Shown here: positions 1-24,425 of the stretch, in pieces
Numbering within the stretch: position 1 is the stretch's first letter
How the letters are laid out: each line of letters starts with the position of its first letter
Source: Rotaria socialis
Lineage: Eukaryota; Rotifera; Eurotatoria; Philodinida; Philodinidae
Assembly (NCBI GenBank): GCA_905331475.1
Contig: CAJNYU010003034.1
Coordinates: forward strand, 1-64,000
DNA length: 64,000 nucleotides
Reading direction: 5' to 3'
The notes under the pieces: model-generated
Told to the model about the DNA's origin: nothing
Databases searched by the model: none
Seen by the model: the letters and a program-made list of their open reading frames with translations, nothing else
Translations under genes and position numbers: made by a program

Positions 1-2162
1 GCTATGTAATATTAAACCATGGTAAAAATGACTACTTGAGCACGATATTCTTGAAGTTTCCCAAGGATTCAATTGCATACCAAAGAGAGTAAGCGATATA
101 CAAGTTTGAATAATATCTTTTAATAATTTATGTACTAATTAAGTATGCTCATGGAAATTGACTATTTGTTTAGTATTGTAGAACAGAAAAATCTACTACC
201 CTTTGAATAATTGAACATTAGATTGTTTCTAGACCAGTAAGTTTTTTTTTCCAAATAATAATCGTAGTTTGTTATTTAAGTTAAACATTTTTTCTAGATC
301 ACTATTGATCTACGTATGCTTAGCATAATGTATCATTCGAATCCAAAGAATTCCTTTCTTCGTGCATCATTATCAGAAATGAATCTATGTAGCAAAAACG
401 TTTATTCTCATTTGAATCATTCATTGTTTTTTTTTCTACTGGCAGATGAAATATATTTGTGCGATGTAAAATGTAATATAGATGTCAACAACAAATATGT
501 TTACTACTCAATTAAATGAATTTAAACAAAATTCGTACCCCTAACTTGAAAGATAAGAGGTTGTAAACCAATAAATAGATCTTGCAGCAATCAAACGGGA
601 GGAAAGAAAAGTACTATTTATGATACATAGTGTCTTTTAAACTTCGAAGTCGAACAAACTATTGATTTTTCAAAAAAATCGCTTCATTAATGATATTATT
701 ACATAGTAGCGAATGAAGTGTTTATCACAAGTTTGTGTCTATTATATATAGTGTTAAAAAAAACACTTTTACGTAGTTTCAATTTTTTATTTTTTAGATC
801 ATTTAAATTACAAAAAACAAAGAACTCCATTTAATCAAAACTAATATGTACAACAGGAAAAATACTTTCTTATTTCTTTTAGCTGTCTCTAAACGGATCT
901 AAGTATTCAAGATAGGGAAAAAAACGCTACTCCTATTGTTCTACTTTTATACCATAAAATTATATCGACGAGATCAATACTGTACTTGTGCATTTTTTAT
1001 CACAGCTCTTTTTAAAAATGCTAGCAATGAGAAAAGCTTAAATACATCGCGTTTATGTCAATATTTTACTGGCTGATTGAATACTTTTGTAATAATTTAT
1101 AGAATACTTCTATTGAAACTTTTTCATATTATATAAACTTATAAAACAGAATCAGATAGGGAAGATCTTAATTTTATTCATGATTTTTCCTTTTTGTACT
1201 TTTAAGCAGAACTCTCTAGATCCAATAGATTCGTTCTCTCGATGTTTATAAATATGAAATCTAAATTTTAATATACACTTATTTACTACTTCTACTTCAT
1301 TATGATGCTGACAATATCTTCGAAAAGAAAAAGAAAAGAAAACTTTGAACGCAGTTTGCATTGTTATCCTTACAACCAATTTATCTTCATTTGGCCCTTT
1401 GCAGCTGCATATTTTTAGGCAAATTGTCATTTCAGAAAAACAAAGCATATTATCTCTCACATTGATTTTTTTTCTTCGTCATTGTATCTAGTTTGGTCTT
1501 TCTTTCCGTAGATGCAAAATAAAATCCAAAATTCAAATGTCATGGACATAAAAAAAAGCCACAATACGACAGAAACAAAAGAAAAACAAAACTTGACAAT
1601 TACAAAATCTCTATTTTGCTTAGAGAAAAGAAAACCATAACATTGAATAATCAATATGTTGCGATAGTACAAATAAAGGAACGAAACTTGATGAATCAAG
1701 GCAATTATATGCATTGCGCAAGACATACACAAAAAGAAAGAATACAATGAATGAAAAACATGGATACGTTCAATTATTTTTCTTCATTTCTTTTTGTTTC
1801 CAAAGATTTACATGCAACATAAGGAACCGGTAATCGGTGACTTTTGTTGTCAAAACAAATAGAGAAGTCTGTTGGTTTTCTTTTTTGAGCGGCTGAAGGT
1901 AGAAAAAAAACAACAACAATAACAACAACAACAACAACACAGAATTTACGAAAAAGCAATAAATGCGCACAAAAGACGACATCAAAACTCAAAAAAAAAG
2001 AAACAAACGAGAGAAGAGAAATATGAACACCGGTCATCAAGAAAAATCGATAGAGAGACAGAATAACATTCAAAATTTTATGTAAGATACGTTTTAAAGT
2101 TATATATATTTATATATGTATATGCATATAGGTCAACGTTTCGTTTTTTCCTCCTTGAAATC
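1..2162. other. Gene-free AT-rich flank, probably including MEIS 3' UTR
   Basis: I see no exon with recognisable coding content on either strand. Open frames here are short, Phe/Lys/Asn-rich and look like chance frames in AT-rich DNA. The part next to 2162 is the likely 3' untranslated region of the minus-strand homeobox gene. A run of (AAC)n lies near 1909-1938 and an AT-rich TATATA tract near 2100-2130. Confidence 0.6.
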
Positions 2163-11154
<8,992 letters not shown>

Positions 11155-11955
11155 TGATCTATTGAAATCGACGTGTTCAAGACGACATGACTAATTTACT
11201 TGTCGGTTAAACGAAGACAACTAGAGATAGATGGATGGATGGATGGATGAAGATCATCATTCATAAAATAAGACAGTGCAGTTGTTTTCTTCTTTTTTTC
11301 CTATCGCTCTCTCTCCGCCTGTCTATATATGAGTGCCTGTCTTGTCTCGTGTCTATTTACGTCTTGGTTGCCGAGTCGTAGCGTGTAATGGATACCCTTT
11401 ATATCTGTCGAATTTAATAGGAATATGTGACGTGATCGATGTGTATGATTTGATAGATTTCTGAATGTCAATCTTTATCCGCAAGCACAAGCGTCTCACC
11501 TTTTCGCACTTTCTCTCTTTATATGCGCAAGAGAAAAGAAAACGAGAGAGAGGGAGAGACACAGAGAGAAAAGAAAAACAGAGGCTGTTGCTCACAGAAA
11601 GAGAGAAAACTAAGGACGAAACGAGCGAGCACTTGTAATTACTTTTAATGTGAACGGTTACTCTCGACCAGTCAGCAACCGAGTTGCTCTTTTTCGCTCT
11701 TCTTATTTTTTCTTCGTCTCTTCTTCCCTTCAGGCGAAGAAAAAGAGAAGGATTTTCTTGTGTTGCTTGTACGTTCTTGGGCGATTATATGCGTGCGTCT
11801 GTGTATGCGAGAACAAGCAAAAAGACGACGACTGTTGGCGCGTATTGTCGACAACGAAGCATGTATTATAGAGAAAGAAAACGTTTGCAGGTTCGAGATT
11901 GGGCAAGATAAAAAAAAAAGTACTACAGCCAGTATGTCGCGTGCAGAACAAGGAG

Positions 11956-12005
11956 AAAGAGCGAGAGGGAGAGGGAGAGGGAGAGAGAGAGAGACAGACA
12001 GAGAG
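11956..12005. repeat. (GA)n/(GGGAGA)n purine microsatellite
   Basis: Repeated GAGAGGGAGAGGGAGAGG grades into (GA)n and GACAGACAGAGAG. This is simple-sequence DNA with no coding role seen. Confidence 0.9.
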
Positions 12006-12884
12006 TAAGCTCAATTCATTGTGATGTCATGCTGGAAAAAAATTCTGCTTTTTTTGTTTTTCTTCTACAGCCAAGATCTCTTATATTAAAAAAAATGGGG
12101 TTGGCGGGTGAATGAAAGATTATTATTAATGCTTCAACTCACACTTGTAGTCAAGCGCTTGTGTTTCTGTTAGAATTATGATGAAATGAACTAGCACTTG
12201 CATGGAAAAGGGTGGAGAAGAAAACTTCGTTGACATTGCCATCCGTAGTTGTAAAGTATGTCACATCCAATCAAAATTTAGACGAAGATTGATTGGTAGA
12301 CAACGATGTGATGTCCGACACATGAAAAAAAATAAGAAGAAAAGAAGGCATTGAGTAATATATCCTTAAATATAATTTTCATCGATCATTACGAGGATTG
12401 GTTTATTCTAAATATAAAAGCTAACTGAATCTTTCATTACACTTTTTCTCTATCAATCAACTCAAACAAAAGATGAAATATGTGTGCATGTAATGTTTGA
12501 AGCTAATTTCTTTTTTTTTCTTTCTCTTGACATTTGTACTTAACAAGAGATTACTTCTGTAATACAGAGATTCAAAGCGTTTCCAATGATTTTTGTCTTG
12601 GTGTTTTTCGTCTATTGTATTTTTCGAGATAAATCAGTCTTGCTGACATCTGGTAAATTGATGGATACATTGAACATAACTTTTCTTTTTTTTTATTTAT
12701 TCAAAAAGTCGAGTAATTTCATTTTTTTATGTTCTCCTTTTTTTGACAAAGAGCAACTATAACAGCAATAAAAAAAGTTTTTTTTCTTCAATCTTGCTGT
12801 CATGCGGCGCCGTTTGTATTCCCGAGAGAATTTCCACAGCCCATCAATCTTATGCTAAGCATAGTTCGTTTGTTCAGTATGCAT

Positions 12885-12916
12885 GTGTGTCTGTGTGTGT
12901 GTGTGTGTGTGTGTGT
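12885..12916. repeat. (TG)n microsatellite
   Basis: About a dozen TG dinucleotides with one interruption. Confidence 0.9.
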
Positions 12917-15900
12917 ATGCTTAAAAAAAGAAGAAAGAAGCAGTGGCAAGCGGCATGTTTTTTAAGGATGCTCTATAGTAATATTCTTCATTTGTTCCAC
13001 ATACATACACACGCATACACATATACAATTTCTAGTTGTACGAGCTATGTGTTCCAGATCAATAGAAGATTCCAATGAGCGTACAATAACATTGAAATTA
13101 GTTATTATACAAGCATAAACATATTATTTTTTTGAACAGTTCTTGACTACAATCAAGCATCGTTCATTCCCGCTGACTTTGACTAATTAAGAAAAAAGCA
13201 AAATCCATCTAATTCAGTCTCTCACTTCAGTCCATCACTCGAGCGTTGATTTAGTGTTGATCGTTTTTCGCACACACTTTGAATTAATGGAATTTAGCAC
13301 TTACTCTTCTCGTAACAAGCACTTGCCTCTACTGATCTATTCAAGCGTACTTTGATCTTCTTCAATTTTCTTTTCTTTTCTTTATTCACCGTTTGTCGTG
13401 CATCGATAAACCATATCATGTTCAAACACATTCATCTCTATGTAATCTGTAAGAAAAAGCGAGCAAGTCTCCTATTCTCACATTTATGCATCTCTATTGT
13501 ATTCGTATATAAATGTGTGTGTATAGTCAAAAAATTATCGCTCGGTATGCGTCGTCGCGTTTTGATGATCTCATCATAAGAGAAAAGAAAAAGACAATCT
13601 AAAGAGCGAGAAGGTGAACTCAATCACTTTGCGTTCACATCTTTTTATTGTAATTGAGATCAGCAAAAAAAGAAAGAAAAGAGTATGATGATTGATAGTG
13701 GATACAGACGACAGATCAGAAATGCTCACAAAACAAGTGAACCTATGATTATTGCCATTTGATTATGCACACACCGCATTCTCCCACATCACACCAAAGT
13801 ATATAGCGGTATATGCGGCCCACTCAATTGATTATGCATATTTTTTTTTTATTCATTTGAATTTTTCTTTTCACACGTCATGCGGAACACAAATCCACTT
13901 GATTCTGACCAGTTGTCTACATAAACAGATATTTGTCTTGCCATTATCCATAGTATGTGCGAGCGTGTGGGTGTGCCGACATTTTTTCTTTTTTCAAGAA
14001 AAAGGTGTCGATCAATATAATACGCTGAGAAAGTCAGGTTTGCGTGTGCGGCTAGGATGGACTTTATCTTTTCTTTTCTTTGTTTGGCTATCTGTCTTGG
14101 CTGGCACTAATTGTAGGAATACACAAATGAGCACTGACATATGCACGCGCGAATACTGGTCAACAAATTTAGCTGCCTTTGATGTGACAAATCTGATTTG
14201 GATTAATCGAAACGAATATTTCCCTTTTCTCATGTGACAAAAAAAAAATAAAAGAAAAGAAGAAAGAATTTATCAATGAATAACATACAGTAAGTAGACG
14301 GAAATGAACAGAAATCGACTTAATTTTTCTCGAGTATGAATTTAAATAAACTAATATTTGATTCTCATGTGGCTTATCAACGTTGTTATTTTTAACTTAA
14401 ATAGATTTTATTTAAAAGAAATAATAAAAATTTAAGATATAAAGTATATTGATATAAATAAATAATGAATAAATTTTAATTAAAAATCAAAATGCAACAT
14501 GAGGATTGATGAGTAAACGAGGAAAAAGATACCAAGAGTCTGTTCTGTTGATTTTCGACCACAAAAAAAAGAAAGCCCAAGAAAACGAATTATTTTAGGC
14601 GTTAAAAGTTTGCTCAAGCTTTTTGTGATTTATTCTGATGAGTTCAAAATGTTGACATGTACTTGACATTGAAATCAGAATGAATAAGTCTATATCAACT
14701 TGAATAAACGAAATAATAAACGATCCTATGCAGCAACAAGTATTAGAAATGGTAACACTTATTACATTGACTGTTTCATTGAATTGCAAGCATACTTGAA
14801 TGATGAAGTGCCAAAAGTATTTCTTTTCACAATCGATATGAAAACAAGTCCTTAAAAATATTCATTAAATGGATAGTTTTACGCGAAAGATACAATAGAA
14901 AAGAAAGAATTTTTTCAAATTGTTACTCCAAGAGTTTAAACCTACTACAACTACTACTTTGTTTTATGCTTTTAATTTTTTTCTCAAGTAATGACTCTAA
15001 AAAGAAAAGGCATTACACATTTGTTGGTATTGTTCACAATTTTTCTCAAACTAGTTCCATTCATCGTTTCTTGATCAACAATCAACAAGTAGTTAAAATA
15101 CTGCTCATTTTCAAATATCTCATGAATTTAATATTACCTATTCTATTTATGTTGTATTATCAGTTTTTCTGGTCTTGGTCTCGGCAATTCTAACTACTCT
15201 ATTGTACGTTTACTATTGAGAGATAAATGTTTTAGAATGTTTTCGTCACACATTTTAAAGACTTTATTAATATTCGTATTTTTATATTTCGCTACTAAAA
15301 CTGTAATTCAGGTCAACTTCACTGTATTCCATCTACATTTCAGTTGTACTTCGAACTACGAAAGTTTTAGTTTCTTCCTCTTCAAGGAATCTGAACTGAT
15401 TTTGCACATATCTAAGAATGAGCCATTTTCATTTTTATTTCATCTAACAGAAAAACCTAAGTTAATATTCAAAAGTGGTCTCAATAGAATTTTTCATGTC
15501 AAATTCATTCGGTGAAATAGTAATAAAATGTTCATTAGTGTTTGATATGATGGAATTGTGATCATTACAAAATAACTGAATACATTACTTTTTAAAATAG
15601 TCTTACTTCTCTGTAATCGTTTTCAAATTAGAATTATCTGTGATTAATTAACCTGAATACATTGAACAATCATTATTTTTAACAAAAACTAATTTACACA
15701 CAACATATATTGATCACAACAATAGTCAATCGTTTGTATTTGAATATTCTATTGAGATTTATTTGTCGTGTTTAATACGAAAAAAAAGACCCACATAGAT
15801 ACTAAACTTACTGTTTTAATCCTATCCAGTATGCCTAAATGAAAACTTATCATGCTAAAAACTCTCGAACAAGAATTATGCTTTGGAGTGAAAAATTAAA

Positions 15901-16082
15901 GATTTTAATACTTTATTACAAATATTTTTGAGATTTTCTTTATTTGAACACAAGTTAAAATAGCTGTTTTTTATATGGCTCAATAGTTGAATGATATATT
16001 ATCAATTACCTAAACTTACCATCGTGGATTTCATACGTTTATATGATGCAATCATTACTTATGTTTCTGCGAATGTTTATGT

Positions 16083-16558
16083 CACCCACGCTGACAAAAT
16101 TTTTCAAACATGCCTTTAAACGCACCAAGAAGGACCAAAAATCGAAAAAAAGTGGACGAGTTCGGATGACAGTCGAAGTTCCAGACTGTGAGCGAAAAAC
16201 GCTCAATTTTCACCCTTTCTGAGCGTTTAAACGCGCTTTCAGTCAAAAAACACGTTTAAATCCATAAAAAAGAGAAAAAGTGGTCGTTTTTTTCATACTC
16301 GAGAACCTTAATTATAATCACATCATGGATAACGACTATGAGACAAAAGATCACTTTTTCTCCTTTTATTCTTTGCATTTAAACGCTTTATTTGGCTGAA
16401 AGCGCGTTTAAACGTTCAAGAAAGGTGAAAACTGGGCGCTTTTCGCTCACAGTCGGAAACCCTGACTGTCATCCTAATACGTCCACTGTTTTTCGATTTT
16501 TGGTCCTTTTTGGTGCGTTTAAACGCGTGTTTGAAAAATTTTGTCAGCTTGGGCAGTG
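16083..16558. mobile_element. Fold-back (long inverted repeat) element, about 475 bp
   Basis: Two arms of about 200 bp (16083-16285 and 16352-16558) are inverted copies, by eye about 85% alike, around a ~65 bp AT-rich loop. Both arms share, in order, GCTGACAAAATTTTTCAAAC, TTTAAACGCACCA, GGACCAAAAATCGAAAAA, GACTGTGAGCGAAAA and CGTTTAAACGCGCTTTCAG. There is no open frame for a transposase. The structure fits a non-autonomous fold-back transposon or MITE; if transcribed it would give a long hairpin RNA. No clean target-site duplication was found. It ends about 290 bp downstream of the ferritin stop. Confidence 0.8.
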
Positions 16559-16846
16559 ATAGCTTGATAATTATTTCTTTTTGTTCTCATTGCTTGATAA
16601 TAGACTATATTTATCTATGACCTTGTATTGCACTCTACATAACTTGACTCTAGTACAGAATAGTACAGAAATAGATGTTACTATTTCTTTTTTAGTCAAA
16701 CTTTTTAGCAAGATCAATGCCTATATGAACGTTGTATTTGTTAAGTTTTGTTTGTTACACAATGTTTTAAAAGTTATAGTAAAGACAAAATAAGATGGAA
16801 AGACAAATAATCAATGAAACATTAAAGTCGAATCAATTTTATTTTA

Positions 16847-17419
16847 TTACGGCTTCTTCACTTGCTTTTTTCGCAAATCTTGATCCATCATTTGCAATAG
16901 AATCGTTGAATTGTCTGAATTTCTTTCAATACGTTTAACTAAATCATACATGTATTTCAATGCTGTGGTTTGTTCTTCAAGCATTTGACTTTCAATAAAA
17001 TGAACAGTTGGATAATCTTTTTCAATGTGGGCTGCTAAACGTACTTCAATAAGATTATCATATACTTGTCGTTCCATATATTCAGCTGCCTGTATCATTT
17101 TTGTAAGATCTTCCATTGTTGCCGCTGTTTCATCAACTTTGACATCATAGAAAAGCAATTCACGATTGCGAACATTATAAAAATCGAGTAGTTTTTTGCC
17201 ATGAGCACGTTCTTCTATAGCTGAATCAAAGAAAAAGTCTGCAAAACCATGATAAACTCCACGCGTAGCTAAACGATGAGCAAATGTTAAATAGGTATTG
17301 GAAGCAAGGAACTCCTTGTGCACTTGAACTTCATATAGTTTTTTTAAATCTCCACCAAATATCAATGGTGAAAACAATAGAACAATGATAGTGCTGATAA
17401 ACACGGATGATGAAACCAT
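16847..17419 (-). CDS. Secreted ferritin, heavy-chain (ferroxidase) type
   Basis: This single-exon gene encodes 190 aa. Residues 1-22 form a hydrophobic signal peptide, so the product should enter the secretory pathway, unlike cytosolic ferritin. The four-helix ferritin fold follows. All ferroxidase ligands of H-type chains can be aligned: Glu36 and Tyr43 in KEFLASNTY, Glu69/Glu70 and His73 in EERAH, Glu116 in YMERQ, and Gln150 in EEQTT. It should oxidise and store Fe(II) in a 24-mer. Secreted ferritins are known in insects and other invertebrates. The stop is immediately followed by AATAAA-type sequence (TAATAAAATAAA), so the 3' UTR is very short. It lies 238 bp downstream of the cyclophilin gene on the same strand. 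No iron-responsive element was found. Confidence 0.93.
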   Translation of the reverse strand: MVSSSVFISTIIVLLFSPLIFGGDLKKLYEVQVHKEFLASNTYLTFAHRLATRGVYHGFADFFFDSAIEERAHGKKLLDFYNVRNRELLFYDVKVDETAATMEDLTKMIQAAEYMERQVYDNLIEVRLAAHIEKDYPTVHFIESQMLEEQTTALKYMYDLVKRIERNSDNSTILLQMMDQDLRKKQVKKP

Positions 17420-17656
17420 GTTGAAAATAATGAATACTTATGTAAAATGAAATTTTTTTAAACTAACAAAGCACTGATAACTCTTATCTTGTTTTTCTTT
17501 TCGTCAAGACGTCTTTTGTCCAACGTACATTTTACTTGCACAATCATATGATATTCAAGAGAAATGAAAAGAAATAAAAAGGAGAAAGGAAAGAAGCCAA
17601 ATCATTTAGTATTTCGAAAACAAAAAGCAAAGAAAAACAGATAAAACACAGTTTAT

Positions 17657-18557
17657 CTAAGCACTGGCAACTAAATCAGTATAAGAGCCTAATTGTTCAT
17701 ATGAAAGTTCATATTTTGTCATTTCATTTAAACCACAATCGTCAATAGCAACATATTTCTTTGGAATACTTGTTCCTTTGAATATTTCCATTTCACCTAA
17801 TTCATACACGAAATCCTGCAAAAACAAAAAACAAATTATGAGTGATGATGTTCACAGGCAAAATAATTCTTCATTTTTTTTTACCATTCCTGAAATGACT
17901 CGTCCAAAAGCAACATGATGACCATCCAACCATCGAGCAGGTACAAGTGTTATAAACCATTGCGATCCATTTGTATCTTTTCCATAATTGGCCATCGATA
18001 CCCAGCCAGGTGAACGATGACTCAAAATAAAATTTTCATCAATAAATTTATCACCATAAATACTTTTGCCTATTAAAAAGAAGACAAATTTATGTGAAAA
18101 TTGGCTTTGACAATGCAAATCTTTTTTATTATTTACCTCCAGTACCATCTCCATGTGTAAAATCACCGGTTTGAATAACAAAATCACGAACTATACGATG
18201 AAAAGGTGTACCTTTATATAAATACTGTTCCTAAATAGTCAATTTACACGCTAAGAATATTTATCTTGATTTATTATTTGCAATACTTACAGATCCTCGC
18301 CGAAGACCTTTAGTTATTGTAATGAAATTGGTAACTGTCATAGGACAAATGTCACCGAATAAAGCAATAACAATTCTTTCTGTTCTAATGGGTACAGATG
18401 ATATTTTGTTTTCTCGTATTGATATGTTAAACCATGCTTCGTGTGTCACATAGAATTTTTCCACTTGATCATTATCATAGTATGACGCATCATGAGCATT
18501 GCTAACAATTATATGTTGAGCGAATGAAAATGAAAATACAACAAAGATCACCAACAT
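17657..18557 (-). CDS. Secreted/ER-lumenal cyclophilin (peptidyl-prolyl cis-trans isomerase)
   Basis: Four exons (18291-18557, 18137-18230, 17885-18069, 17657-17815; the second spans 18137-18230) give 234 aa. A short signal peptide (about residues 1-14) is followed by a ~40-residue extension and the cyclophilin barrel. Active-site residues of human CypA are kept: Arg101 (R55) in TPFHRIV, Phe106 (F60), Gln109 (Q63), Gln157 (Q111), Phe159 (F113), Trp167 (W121) and His172 (H126). Met61 of CypA is Val107 here. The glycine-rich [14 protein letters not shown] turn is typical. The enzyme catalyses proline isomerisation during protein folding; the signal peptide places it in the ER or outside the cell. 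No HDEL/KDEL-type retention signal is present. A splice-acceptor motif sits 8 nt upstream of the ATG. Confidence 0.93.
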
Positions 18558-19501
18558 TTCAATTTCTAGTAATTATTTATTCAATAAACTATCTGACAGA
18601 TAAATACATTCACATAAAATATAGATGCTAACTTACTTTATTCTACGTTGCCGAACAAATACATAAGAGAAATTGCTTGGCTCAAACTAATTTATACTCT
18701 GTGAAATTTTTGACAACGTGGCAATTATCAAGATGATACCACCCTACTATCCTCAAGAGTCTACTTAAATCTGAAGTATCTCGACCTTCACTAGAAGTGA
18801 AATACCAATATGATAGATTAATTTCTTGTACTTTAATTAAAAGCAACGCTCGATTATAATCAATATGACTCTCATACTTAACCTCGATAGTAAAAATGAT
18901 TCTATTGAATGTTGTTTAGTTCTAGTTTGTTGCTTTATTACTTGTCGTTTGTTCTAATTTTCATAAAATTCCTATATATTTTTTTTAAAATCTCATTCAT
19001 TGCGTTTGATATAATGTAACAACCAAATTTCTCAATAGACGCAAATATGAATCTTAATAGATATAATGATGACACTCTTTTGAGATCCTGGCTTTTCAAT
19101 CACACGATCTCACGTAAAATATCATCACTTTTAAATAAACATACATGCACTGTATCAACAAAGAGAAAAAAAAATATGCGAAGGAGAAAAAAAAAGAGAC
19201 AATCATAGAACGGGATAAACATTCAAATAAACAATAAAAATTAAGTTTCAAATCAATAGAAGACCGATGACCGTTACTCTCAATAAAGAAGAAAAAACTG
19301 CGAGCGAATACGCGTCGGTCCATGTAGGTGTATGTATATGAAACGAAAAGAACATACCATTAAACAATCAAACAGAAAATGAAAAATAAAATAACAGTTT
19401 TCTGTCAAAAAAAAGAAGCATCATGTACGTAGTAATTAAATGATTGTTGATGAATGAGATTACGTTTCTTAGACAAAGATGGTGATCATTTCATTTTTAT
19501 T
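18558..19501. other. Intergenic region between cyclophilin and DDX3 genes
   Basis: No exon is evident. The right half should contain the DDX3 3' UTR. Sequence is AT-rich with A-tracts and no repeat structure seen. Confidence 0.6.
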
Positions 19502-23426
<3,925 letters not shown>

Positions 23427-24425
23427 CGTATATTATTGCTTGTTGTTTTTGGTAAGTTTAATTAAGAGAAGGGATGGTTTCGGTGTCGAGTTTATTTTTC
23501 TTAAAATTCTAAAAGAAATAGTTATTAACAGATGAACTAAAATCTTAGTTAACATCGATAAAATTTTCAAAGAAAATAATTAAATTCTGCCAAATGATAA
23601 AGACTTAATTATAGATATCTGTTAATTGGCATTTGAAATCATACACAGTTGAATTAACTAGTATTCCCTCTCTTTTCAAATCTCATTTGTTTGTTTATTG
23701 TATGTTTTTCCTCTTTCTCTCTATGTCTCTCTTTCTTTCATCATCTCAACATCTTTGTCATCTGCCAATGTAACAGAGAATTTAAAAAAAATAAAAACTG
23801 TCGAACTACTTGGATATTTTTGAAATATTAACCAATTATTATACGTTTCTTTGATTCCTTAAAACAAAAGAAAAATATATGAGCAGAAGAAAACAGAAAA
23901 CAATGTCTGATAGAGGACGCTACGAATCGAACATTACGATGTGGTTCATACATGTGATATTGCTATAGTATAGTTATTATTATTATCATTAATTGATTAT
24001 CTTCATTAACTAGATAAACATTGAAATAACGATAAATCGTTTTAATACAATTTGATTTTTACTTGTCTATGTAATTGATCAGAATATTGAATATTATTAT
24101 TTTTAATTTTCATTATCAAAGTATGTTTTTTAGTTATTGCGTGAATTAGTTTATTAAATAATTTGATCTTTATTCACCGGTAGCATTCTTTAAAGTTGAT
24201 GACTGTTTAAATACAATAAAAAACAAAGAAAAAGGTTGAAGAAAACAAAAAAAAGACTGTATTATATAGATAAAAACTTATGCGTACAAGAAAAAAAATA
24301 TTATAGACAAAAATCGACTTTATTGAATTTAAAATAAGCCAGATCTGTTAAAAATCGAAAATATCTCGCCATGTAAAATATATGGTTGGAAAAAAAAGTT
24401 AATTTTATAGTTCATTGAATAAATT
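23427..24425. other. Intergenic region between DDX3 and Kidins220 genes
   Basis: The left part holds the DDX3 5' leader, with acceptor-like TTTCTTTTAG about 70-90 nt upstream of the ATG. A CT-rich tract lies near 23680-23750 and the rest is AT-rich. The right end is the Kidins220 3' UTR. No exon is evident. Confidence 0.55.

Larger units (their letters stand above)
11155..16082. other. 4.9 kb gene-poor region upstream of MEIS
   Basis: This is the longest stretch without a supported gene. It contains microsatellites and purine/pyrimidine-biased tracts but no exon set I can join. Open frames here, including one of 161 codons at 13752-14237 on the plus strand, are Phe/Cys/His-rich and match no family I recognise. 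Position suggests promoter, non-coding 5' exons and enhancers of the homeobox gene; that is inference. Confidence 0.5.

Noticed and set aside
1152..2073. Several minus-strand frames of 70-100 codons downstream of MEIS
   Set aside because: Phe/Leu/Val runs come from T-rich tracts and (GTT)n; no domain and no splice context.
13752..14237. Open frame of 161 codons on the plus strand
   Set aside because: It is rich in Phe, His and Cys from CT-rich tracts, resembles no family, and has no supporting exon structure.
17466..17482. CAGTGC on the minus strand 50-60 nt upstream of the ferritin ATG, like an iron-responsive element loop
   Set aside because: The bases on either side (AGTTAT and TTTGTT) do not pair into the required five-base-pair stem and there is no bulged C at the right distance.
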